NCBI GenBank assembly: GCA_910589415.1
Contig: OU342634.1
Coordinates: 43,268,723-43,332,722, forward strand
Length of the DNA stretch: 64,000 nt
Origin: Malachius bipustulatus
Lineage: Eukaryota; Arthropoda; Insecta; Coleoptera; Melyridae
Direction: 5' to 3'
Positions 25,801-37,800 of the stretch are shown piece by piece (positions within the stretch are counted from its first letter, which is position 1; each line of letters starts with the position of its first letter). The notes under the pieces were generated by a model. The model had not been told where the DNA came from. It did not search any database and saw only the letters and a list, made by a program, of their open reading frames with translations. Made by a program: the position numbers and the translations under genes.

Positions 25801-28800
25801 TTGCTTTCTGTTTAAAAGATGAATATACAGATGTCCCAGAATAAAGGGGACAAACTTCTAAGGTAGAATATTTACTTACTTGACTTTAAGAGAAAAAGTC
25901 TCTATGAATCTACCCTCTAAATTGAGTATTATCGAAGTTACAGGGTGTTCAATGTACCTACTATAAAAAATACATCTTTTCTTAATAACTCCTAACCGGC
26001 TGAATATTTTGTTATGAAGTTTTCGTGTCGTTTTTCTATAACTATGTAGTTTAATATTACAGCAATAATTACCCGCGTGTAACTTGAACCAGGGACGCAC
26101 GGTAGACAAGGCTCCAACTTTTTACCCTCCAATTTTTACGCCTCTGGATAAATTTTAGTTTTGACATATTTTGCAAAAGGATTTCTGGTACAAAAAAGGC
26201 ATAAGGTTTAGTAGGTAAATTCTCAACAGTTTTTTGAAATATGTAGGTATAGGAATAGGAATAGGTGAAAGTTCAGTAATATTTGCATATAGCTATAAGT
26301 TGAGCTCATAGCGCTAGGAAACGTGAAATTTTTTCGTGTTCGGGGATCTCGAGATGAAGAATCCCCACGTCAAATCTGTAAATTTTTCCAAAAAGTTTAA
26401 AAATATTGACAAAAACCCATAATTTTTGTCCTCGAATATCTAAATCGTACATACTAATCTCAAAAACTGTTAAGAATTCACCTACCTGCATTTTTTGTAC
26501 CAGAAATGTCTCGCTTTTGGAAAAATATGTCAAAAACAAAATTTATACAGTGGTGTAAAAATTGTGGGGTAAAAAAGTTGAAGCCCTGTAAGTATACCGT
26601 ACGTCCCTGGTTCAAGTTACACGCAGGTTAGTTATGGCTTTAATATTGGATCAGTTGTTGAAAAATGAAAAAAAAAAATGTTTTGTTCATTGAATAACCT
26701 TTAACTTCGTTAATACTCAATTTAGAGGGTAGGTTCATAGAGGCTTTTTGTCTTAAAATCAAGTAAATATTCTACCTTAGAAATTTGTCCCCTTTATTAT
26801 GGGACACCTGTATAAAACGTTTTAAAATGCATATTGCTATAATCTACAGTGATCTGAACGATATCTTTAGCCCAGTAGAAATTAACATTAAAATCGCAAA
26901 GCTTGATGTAGTTCTGGTTTTTCAGATATGGATCAGGTAGGGTGATGTGAATCCAAATTTGTATCTTCGAAAAACTTGGGCTCATTTTGGGACTTTTGTC
27001 TCTTTTGGCTTAAAAAGTCCCGAACTCTGCGTTTTTCATTAACACAACTCAGTATTTTTTCAAATAATTAAAATTGTAACAATTTAAGCCCAACCTAGCT
27101 CTATAAAACTTATAGGGACCAAGCTATGCCCCTTCAAAGATGATGCATTTTTCTGATTACAAAATCTGCAGAGCGGTTAAGACGAAATACTGCTTCTTCC
27201 AGCGAAATTGATTCTGACTCCTCTACGATCATTACAGTACGAGTACCCCAGGAGAAGATGTTGTCGAATAACCGAAGCGAAGAACACCACATTCAACATA
27301 CATGCTCTGCATTCTCTGTCTCAAGGAATTGAAACGAAGACAGCGACAAAAAACGCAGACCGCGATATCGTTCTGATGTCATTGAAGAAAACCTTGAGCT
27401 ACGATCATGTATCTGATTGTAGTTGGAGAGGACGTGGACCTCCTAGTTCTCTTTTTGTGGGTTGGGTTCTACCATCCACAGCTTGCGCTTTCAGAAACGT
27501 GGACATAGAAGTGAGGCATGATGGATTCAGTATACCATGAGTGCATTCAACCGAGGGGAAGTTGAAGCACCCACTGTTTTTTCACGCTTTGTCCTTTTTT
27601 GCAGGAAAAAAGAAAATTGTGGTGTCAATTTCAGCAGAGGCAGGACCTAGTAGACCTGGCTGCCATCTTCCTCTTCACAGATGCAATGTATGAGAGTATT
27701 ACGGAATCTATCGAAAAGCGTCTGGTAGCTCTTTACGGAGGTATTCCAGTCATTCAGAGCGTGCCCGGCCTGAGGTTCCAGCTCTTCGTGAGACAGCGGC
27801 AAATGCAATAATGTTAATATGGCATCTGGCACGTTTACCCCCAACCACCGAAGCTGCCTCTTTCCATGCGGTCCTCACCTACCATCAAGTGGCTGAGGGT
27901 AGAGAAGGACCCCACCGAATGGGATTGGGAAATGAGCTCCTGCGGTCTCATCTCACGAACAACTCACAAAGAGCCAGACTCACCACAACTTCTCGAAATC
28001 ATAGCCTGCAAATTTGAGAAGGAATGCAAGGGCCGTGTTATACTTGCCTGAAAGCTGGGCTCTAATGCTCGGCTCTATGCTTGAACTCCTCAGGGAAATC
28101 ATGCATTAACGTCGCCTTGATTTCGATATATAAGACGAGGACGCCCTGAGTAAGCTGAGGAACACGAACCTGAGGAACTTTTTTAATGACTTAATGACTC
28201 TTCTCATAGAACGAGCGATTTTGCCAATATTTGGCTCCGGGCGGGAGCGAAACTTGAAATTGTCAATGGACCATCTTCGTAGGATCATAGATTGGTCCAT
28301 TTAGCGTTTAGAAAGCTGCGGTTGGATTTAAGTTCGTACAAAAGTCAAAAAATTTCCCAGTTGTTTGCTTGGTGCGCAGCAAGCACAAATTTTTCGATCG
28401 CCTAACTGGCCCATACAGTATACCAAAAAACAGAACTACATTAAGCTTTGCGATTTTAGCCTTTTTTAGTGTTAATTTGTAATGGGTTATAAGACGGTCT
28501 ATTTTTATTATTGACAAAATTCATATTATACAAAATAGCCATTCTCGCGAGATGAAAACGGTATATTCTCTACGACAACATAAATATGAAAGAATGATCA
28601 ACAACCTCTAAAAAAATTGACTAGACAATTTGAATGTGGTTATGGCGAGGCTACTTGACGCTCGCTAGCGACTGAATCGACCTGCGTCGACAAATCAAGA
28701 CTGGAAGGGAGTCCTTCGAAAACTAACAGCCCATATTAATGTGTATTATCTTAACATGCTATTAGGGAGCCAATGTGATAATGTCCAGGTGTAATTGGCC

Positions 28801-31800
28801 AATATCCGTGCGTAATTGTTAATTCGTGAGCATTCCGACCTGTGTGTAGCTAATACCTGGGTGTAATTTTTTCCTGCCACACGGACATTTAAAACGTACA
28901 TCATTCCTAAATAAAATCAGCAACATAATAAACGTTTTATTAAATAATAGCTAGAAAGTGAGTTCTACAGAGTCAGAGTCGAAAATAATTATACGATCTG
29001 GATAAAAGAACCCATATGAAATATATGTGCGTGATCCCGCAAGATCAAAATATATGCGGTAAAGTTATAAGTTTGGATTAAAGAATTATACAAAATTACG
29101 ACAAGGACTGTTTATGACGGGTTAAATAATTACAGGAAAAGCGATAGAAGCAAAATAAATGTTATACCCAAGATCTGTTGTACTAGATCTGTAATAGCAA
29201 TTAGTGATCCTAGCTTTGCGTGCGGCTTCGTTTTCAGTACACAGGTACGTACCCACCTACTATTTAGACAAAGGAAAGTAGGTAAATGACAAATATCGAA
29301 AAGGAATAGGTACATTCATCATTTTCGGCACACAGGAAGATAATTAAACCTACCTCTTATAATAAGATGTCTTTGTTGAACACTGTCTGTAGGTACCTAT
29401 ATTCAGGTTGATATTCTATCCAAGAAATGTATTCTTTGTCACTCACAAATGTGATTAATTTGAAATGGATAAAAATTTAGAAAACGATATCGCACTTTGA
29501 TTTCGATTTACTTCTTGTTGAAAGTCAAATTTTACTGAAACGTTCGATATAAGATCTCAAGACAAACTAGATTAATTCAGAATCTCGGTGGTGAAATGAA
29601 AAATCCCATCTTCGGAGGTAACTAAATCTCCAGCATTTCAATATCGCCTCTAAAGGAATCAATCGATCGTGGATATATTGCGAAATGTTAAATCTTCGAT
29701 ACGTTCATTTATAGTGGCACTCTGAGGCAATCTGCCTTTATTCCCCGCTATATCTGGAATCATGCCTGGAACAAAGAGGTGCATCCAAGATTTTACGTTT
29801 GAACTAATCCCTCCATCCAGACGATAAGACCTCTGTAATATATATAACACGACGTAATGCATACTGATTCCTAGGAGATCTTCCTAGATATTCTTTTTAG
29901 GGATAGAACTGTGAACCCGAGAAGTGGTTATGCTGCTATATAAGAATATCGCAGTTCCCAATTATACCTCAAGTGTTCCATTAAAATTTAAACCAAAGGA
30001 GTAGTTCTTTTGAATGTATCATGATACATTGTATTAAATAATAATGGACCCTTATTACAACAGCTAAGATGAAGTTAAAATGAAGTCAATTTCTATCATG
30101 ATACACATGATTCTTATAGCTAATTTTTTTTATCGATACACTACTTTTAGTAGATATGTACCTAGTTTTATGATGAAGGCAATTTAGTTGATAGTAAAGC
30201 CGGCTACTCACTACGCGCTACTTGCCGAGTTATGACGACGCCGCGTACAACTCAGATTTACTTGCCATTAGTACTTCCTGTTCGTTGTCGGTAAACTGTC
30301 CCAAGTCAAACGTCGTTACTTTCCAAGTGTTTTAAAAACCCGCACTGTCATGCGCATGTAAATGTATACGGTTTTATTTCTATTTTGCACAAGTACTCAC
30401 AATCAAGTACTCGCTAGATAATACACTTGCCAAGTGCCGCGTTGTAAGTAACCGGCTTAACAAAAGGTCACTTGTTCTATTTGATTCTAAAATTGATTTA
30501 TTCAGGGATTGATTCTTTCGTTTTCGTTGTACCTCAAATTTTTATATTAAACCGAAGATGGTAGAGAAAGTCAAAAAAGAAATTCCAAGGAGGAATTAGT
30601 ACAATCCCAAGGGAGAGGCTTCTAAGTTCCAGGGGGGGAGCTATAAAAATACAGCTTCCTCGCTATCAGCTTGGCAATTTTCAACAGTAGGTTGATCTCT
30701 ATTTTCACACAAAGACCAATATTAATTAATTGAAATTGTCATTGAGATCGATCCGCGTCTTAACATACAGTTATATTAATTTAAAATTAATTTTTGATGG
30801 CTGAAAATTAAAATTGATAATAATAATAATAGAAAACAGTTAAGGTATGGTATGGGATATTTCTCATTCCAAAGAGCTTGATAATAATTTTTTAAATTAA
30901 CTAATTGACTGAAAAGGAAGTGTATTTCAAAGGTATTCATGGATTTGGCTGGATTATTTCACGGACTACGAGAGCCAGGTTAATATTCACTCAATGACAT
31001 CGGAAAAGGTAAAAGAAGTCGACGCTTTGGTAGAAATTATTAATCAATCATGAGGTCGAAGCTCGATTGACGTTTATCGAACTCAAGGGTCGATATTAAG
31101 GAAGTCGAATAAACGAGAATTCGCACCTACTATACCAGCGCGAAATGACTACCATTTCTGAAAAACATATTAGAAACTACTATCGGATATGTTAAAAGGT
31201 AAATAAAAATGACACAACTGGAACAATTTACCATTTAGGGTGAAAAAACTGTTACATACTCATTAATTTATCATATACTTATTTTTTTCTTTTGTAACTC
31301 ACAGCACTCAAGACTTTTAAGTCTTTTGCTTAAAGATTGAATCTGACAATCAAAAATCTTTCGTTTTACAGTTTTAGAAACTCAATATGAGACATTGAAT
31401 TTTTAACACGACAATTCGACGTATAAGTAGGATCCATTTACTGTTCTGCCAACGCTACCTATGTTTCATCTCGTAGGCAACTATGAATAAGAAGATAAGT
31501 TTCTGCTGGAAGTTAAATTACAATTAATGAGGCGGCATAAAGAATTAAACTCTTTTATTTTTTTATCTTTTATTTTAATAACAAATTTCGTCTGTTTTTT
31601 AAAAATGGAGGTATCATTACGTAGATACTTAATTATTTAAAGACATATGTTATTAACACCTACCTAATACTGAGTTTTTTTAAATTTACCTTATTATTAC
31701 TATGTTTTATCTGTTTCAGATCTCCATAAATAGTTCTTCTTAGTACTGGTTCGAAGCCTTAAATAAACTTTTGTATACTCACAAAATTTTTTGAATTATT

Positions 31801-34800
31801 ATGGACTATTATGTACCTATATGTTTAAAATTTTATATTATTTCATGATAACGTAGTGGTGGTAAAATGCCTGCAAATTATTCAAAAGTACTGCATCGAA
31901 TACGTATATAATTTCATAAATAATAAAGTTTATTCTTTGCAGCATTATTAGAAAAGCTTTATAAAAATGACAGCTTTGATTAACCAGTGCTGGGCACTTT
32001 ACACTTGAATGCATGTGCAACGTCATGTGATTATTTAATTTTATATTTGATCTAATCACGTGAAGCATAGAATTAAGAAAAACATTCTTAACAAATACAT
32101 AATGCTTTGTATACTGCGAAAAAATTAGCTTTAACGCTAAAAGCTTTGTGGTTGAATATTTTATTATGTGGCAACATTTTTATGAAAAAATACTTGCAGC
32201 AAAAGATACACGCAGACGTTCGCCTCTTTTTATCTTCTTTATTAAATGATTTACAATATTTATTTATTATACTAAAACTAATATTATTTAAAAACAATAA
32301 TAAGTCACATAATCGAGATGTTCAAGCCACTCAGTTTGTAATCATCGTGACATCTTTCACTGATAACACTCTCTATATATCCCACCAGGCGAGTGGCAGT
32401 TATGAGGGGTCAAGTAGTCACTCCTCAGGGAATCGGCATTGTCGGAATCCGGGTTTCGGTCGACCGAGAATCCAGGCTAGGATTCACGCTAACGAGGAAA
32501 GGAGGATGGTAAGTAGTTCACTTGTCTTAGTATTGACCTTTCCCTTAATTATCCTTCGGGAAAGCATCGAGGGTATATTTCAGGTGATTTCAGGGAACAG
32601 CGGTAGATTTGCTGAATTACATAAGTTACATAACGTGCTATAAGTTTTAATTCAAGAAAGAAGAAAATATTACTCGCCGTAGCTTTGTTATTTATTACTG
32701 TTGATGTACAGTCCCGTCAATTTATAAGTATTACTGCATGTACGATACCCCAATTTCAAAGCAATTAAATAAAAATAAAATAAAAAACAGAAAATGAAAT
32801 AATAAGAAAAATAAGAGCTAAAACAGAAAAAGAATCAGAGAAATTAAGAAAAAAATTTAACAGTAAAATGTCGTTTTGAGACATAGAAAATGAAACGTGA
32901 AGTATCTAATTCATATCAGTGGCAGCTTTTATGATCCCAAACAATAGTTGCGTGAGCCAAAAAAAGTACGAAAAAATCAACAATATTTTAGATATGTATA
33001 AAGGTGGTTGATGGATCCGGGAGGTGGTTATAATATTTCTAAGGTGATGCAGATGTCAGTTGTAGGTCGTAGGTACATCAATAGATTTCCCTTCCACTGA
33101 TTTTAGTAGCTATCAGCTCTGAATCCTTACAAACACCCTGTATATACCAACATTTAAACGAAAACAGACATTCACTGCTGAATTGATGTAAAGTTTCCTT
33201 TGAAGTTTGAAATCAAAACAGAGAAAGGTATAAAGTAAAGGGCCCAAAATCGACATTAAGGAATTTTATTGTTCGCTTGTTTTCTTAGACATCCGTCCTG
33301 GTATCTTTTCAAAAAAAAAACATCCTGTATATTTATTTTCTTTACTTTCATAGACGAAACATATCAACCGGAAAAAGAAAATTGAATATTCCGTAAGGAG
33401 GTAAGTTTTATTTGTTTACGAACTTATATGAGAGTATAACAATTTACCTACAAGTCATTTTTTAACCGATTTTTATCATATGCAGAAACGCTGTAAGACT
33501 TTACAGATCTTTTTTTCAACATAAATTTGTAAAAAATATATTGGTGTGGGAGTGGGATTCCCCTAATTCTCCAATTGCTTGCGAGTTATACAGTAAGTGA
33601 CTAAATTATAGAAGAAATTTACTAAACTAAACCTCATAGCCGAAATAACGCGCATTAACTGACATTACTAAAAAAGCAATTTCGGAAAAACGGCAAGCAG
33701 CAAATTACCTTTGGAGGAACAATTCTGTTTGTCGCTTCTGGGTCAATGAAAATGTTCCTCCAAAAATCGCGTTTTTAGTAATGTCAGTTACTGCGCGTTA
33801 TTTCTGCCATAAGGTCGGTATAGATGTAAGTAACGCGATTTTGAAAAAAAAAGTAACGCTCAGAAGCCTCAATTCTTTTTTACACATTTTTCGATCAAAT
33901 TCAGGTTTCACCTACACACCTACTCAAAATACACCATTTCTGCACTAAATTATAATATATCACCCTGTAACCTTAACGTTTGTTTGGAAATCGATCAAGT
34001 GAGCAAGATGTTTTTAACGGGATGATGATTTTCGGCGCGAGAGTTCCTTTGAAGTTCCTTGACACGAAATTCTCATATTTGGCCGTCACATAAACCACTT
34101 ATATGCTCTGTTATGTATATATACTGGCTTATATATTGCCCCTGTATTTATATAACCGCAGTAAGAGGCTTTCAGATACACGCTTGTTTGTCACGAGAGT
34201 GTGTCCAATTAAAATTTTAAGCAGCCCTCGTGCGTTTAGGGCGAGGCGTTATCAATAATGTAAAATTATTAAGGATCTCATACGCGGTAGGCTCTCATTT
34301 GATAATCTATGAATTTTAAAGCAAAGGTACTCTGGAATTTCCTTCCTCTCTGCGTAACATATTTTCATGGTCCGTGTGACTGCGTATCTTGTGACTTGCG
34401 AGCAAACGTGAGATACATATAATCCCATATTCATGACAAGTAAACCCTGAAAATTGGAGCGAAAACTGAAATTGATTGAAAGGAAAAATAAAATGTGTCG
34501 CTTCTAAATTAAGATTTTCGTCTACCTACTCGTAAAACTTCATTCAAGTACAAATACGCAGTCAATTCCTCAATTCTCTGCTTTTATTTTGTTATTACAC
34601 TGAGAGCTGCTTGCTTTAAAAGGATAAGTGTCTGAAAGCAAATAAGTGCCATAATTACTAGTCAGAAGCTCCTGTAATTTACTAGAATTGTCATAAGACC
34701 CAACTATTTTACATTATTTCCACTATAATTAAAAGCCACTGAAATACCCAGCGGTGTGAGTATACTTGTGGAGATGAAAATCTTCGTTGCTTTTACTCAC

Positions 34801-37800
34801 TATACCTATTATTTAGAAACTGAACTATTATTTCTTAACCAGAGAATTTCGCCTTTAATCAACTTGCTGCTGCAGGAGACAGACTGACATTACATAACAG
34901 ATTTGCCTTCCCCTATCCGTAATAAGAAAATTTTACAACACCACAGCGGAAGAAGTTGCCTTTTAAAACGAACAGCTAGATAATTTCTATAAGGTGTCTG
35001 AAAATTATAATTTTCTGAAAGAAGTGGGTTATTTAAGATGTCCCTGTCCCTTATAAAAACTTGAAAAAAATTAATATTTCATTTTACTAAAAATTGATTT
35101 TTTAAGTTACCTATTCGATTTTCAGAATGAGGTAGGTACCCTTTCATTAAGCTACATTTTTCAAAATACAAAGCTCTGTATATTTTGTTGATTTTTAAAT
35201 GGAGCTTCAAAAGATACGTTGAGCCACAACTTTATAGGTCGCACCTGTTTCGTTTCCGACTTACTAAGTCATCTTCATGAAAAAACTACCTGACTTTGAA
35301 GTGCTATAAATAATTTGCTGCTTGGCACATTGAAAGGCATCCCACATTTAGCAAAATGCCGTTGTGCTTGATTTTTTTTAAATGTAACGACCTTTCTATT
35401 TTCCCATTTTTGAATAGCCCTTTCAAAGGTAATTTTAACAGTGTATCAGCATAAATCTAAAATCACCAGTTGCGGACTTTGAACCATCTTCTTAGTCTAT
35501 GACTACGTGGTTCTAAGTCGAAAAAAAAAAGATTTATAATTATACAGGATGTTAATTAAGTATGGAGTCAAACGTCAGGGAGTGATTTTTTGAGTGATTG
35601 TAAGACGGAAAGTTCATATAAATATAGGTCCGGAAATGCCTATTTTTCAAGATACAGGGTGTTAAACTTTTATTTAAAAAATCGTCGTTTTTGGAAATAA
35701 TATTATCTTTAATATTCTTACCCAATTTTGTTGAAATTTTGCCAGTGTTATTTGTAGTAGTTAAGGGGATAATTTAGTTCTAACTGGATTAAAATTATTA
35801 AGTCCAGTGGCGTCCAGGGGGCACCCTCACCAATTTTTATTGAATATTATTAATAAAAAAAATAATGAAAAAAAAATTCAAAAAGAAATATTTCCCCATG
35901 TTTCTTATTGCAGTCCAGGGATATGCAATTAAATGGATTTTATATTTTTTTTTCCAAAAACTATAATCAGATACAACAATAATCAGGAAACAAAAAAGTT
36001 TTATTTTTATTTGCCTAATCTGAAAAAATGTCAAAATTTAAATGAAGCCATTAGTGTTCTTTAAGTTTTTTTTTTCAAAATATTATTCGTTTAGGTGCTC
36101 CCCGGAACGCCACTAGACTTTATAATTATGATCCAGCCAGAGCTAAATTAGCTTCTTACTATAGCAAAATGAAAATACCAAATTTCAACAATATTGGGTA
36201 AAGTATTTTTTAAGATATTTTCGAAAAAGACGATTTTACATTAAAAATGTGTATATGACCCTGTATCTTGGAAAATATGTAATTCCGGATCTATGCTTAT
36301 ATGAACTTTTCGTCTTACAATAGCTCAAAGAATCGCCCCCTGAAGTTTGGCCCCATACTTAATTAACACTATGTATACTCAATACTCATATTATGTATAT
36401 GCTGTTGAAATTATTGTGTTTGAAAGGCTTATTTCAGTAGGTATTTAATAGTATATTCTATATCAAGGGCGGAAAGAAGTTCATTTCGGCGAGTATGAAG
36501 TTCTCGGGCGGAGAGTAGCGGAGCGAGGGTCGATTGAATACGAGCTGAAATGGACTTCGGATCCGGCCGAGATATAGACGCTATTTTTAGCGCATCGCGT
36601 TAGAACACAGAATACTGTGGCTTGTTAGCTTGTTGGCGAATATGTGGTGGCGTACAAATTAATTCACTGTCAGTGTAATTTTCCTGTCTAGAGTTTATTT
36701 TGTTGCTTTATTGACGAAACCTCAGAAACTAGTAACCCCCGTTAATCGTTATAATTAGATAGGTATCTACCTGTTATTATTATATTTCCAGCTCGTTTAG
36801 ACTTGATTGAAATATGCGCGTATTATCGTGGTCTCGGTAGTTGTCAGCTGTGTGCTTGAATTTCGCTGCCGAGCTCTCACCTGCCGCGTAACCACTAACT
36901 GATAACAGTAGTTGTTATAGTAACGACTAAATCTGTCCGCCCTAGGGCCAGAAAAAACGTTCGTTGCGGGCTGGAATATTTCATACGCTTGGAAGCGAGC
37001 CGCTATTGCATGTAGGGCTGCAATATGCGTCGTTCCGCCGGCTATTAAGCTACTGAAAAGTCGTCTTTATGAGGCGATGCGCTAAAAAAATATATAAGTT
37101 ATTACATTTATTTGAAAAAAATAAAGAAAAATTGCGTTTTGTTGAAAGTGGCGACATAGCTTTTTTCTGTTGGCAGTTGAACATTTTTCGCTCTTTCTGG
37201 TACAAAAAGTACCTAGATCGATTAAAAAACTTCCCTTGCAAACTGCATTCCAATATGCAAAACAACAAATTATTTACCTATAGCACCTCAAAGTCATGTA
37301 GTTTTTGTATGAAGATGACTAGTAGGTAAGTCAGAAACAATTGAACGTGAGACCCACAAAAATGTTATGTTCGGTATCTTTCAAAGCTCCATTTAATAAT
37401 CGAAAAATATACTGAGCCTTTTTAAACTGTGACTTTATGTCAAAGGGTCCCATTTTGAAAAAAACAATAATACAAAACCCAATTTAATAGGACTTTTATT
37501 GGAAATTATTGTTTTTTGTAGCATTATAATTATTATCTGGGGACTGGGTCTCTTAAGTAGTCCATCTTGTATATTTATAATAAAATTGTAGAACGGCTTC
37601 AGTTACAGCTTTAGAGAAGAAGAAATTAAAAATGAGACTTTCAAGTTCTCTTTATTTTAACGAGAAACCTCATTACACAAAGAGACATAATTAAACGCAG
37701 GTTGTCAGCGTTGTATTATCCCGTAACTTCATCATGTGGTTAATTTCCTGAGGGAAAGTCGCGAGAATTTTAATTTTCCAGTTGCGCACGATTAAAATAT

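Noticed and set aside
25876..26539. Two minus-strand frames of 77 codons
   Set aside because: They lie in the arms of an inverted-repeat element and mirror each other in sequence content.
32107..32643. 178-codon plus-strand frame as a gene
   Set aside because: It runs across the isolated Ten-a exon in the wrong frame; the conserved protein is in a different frame with valid splice sites.
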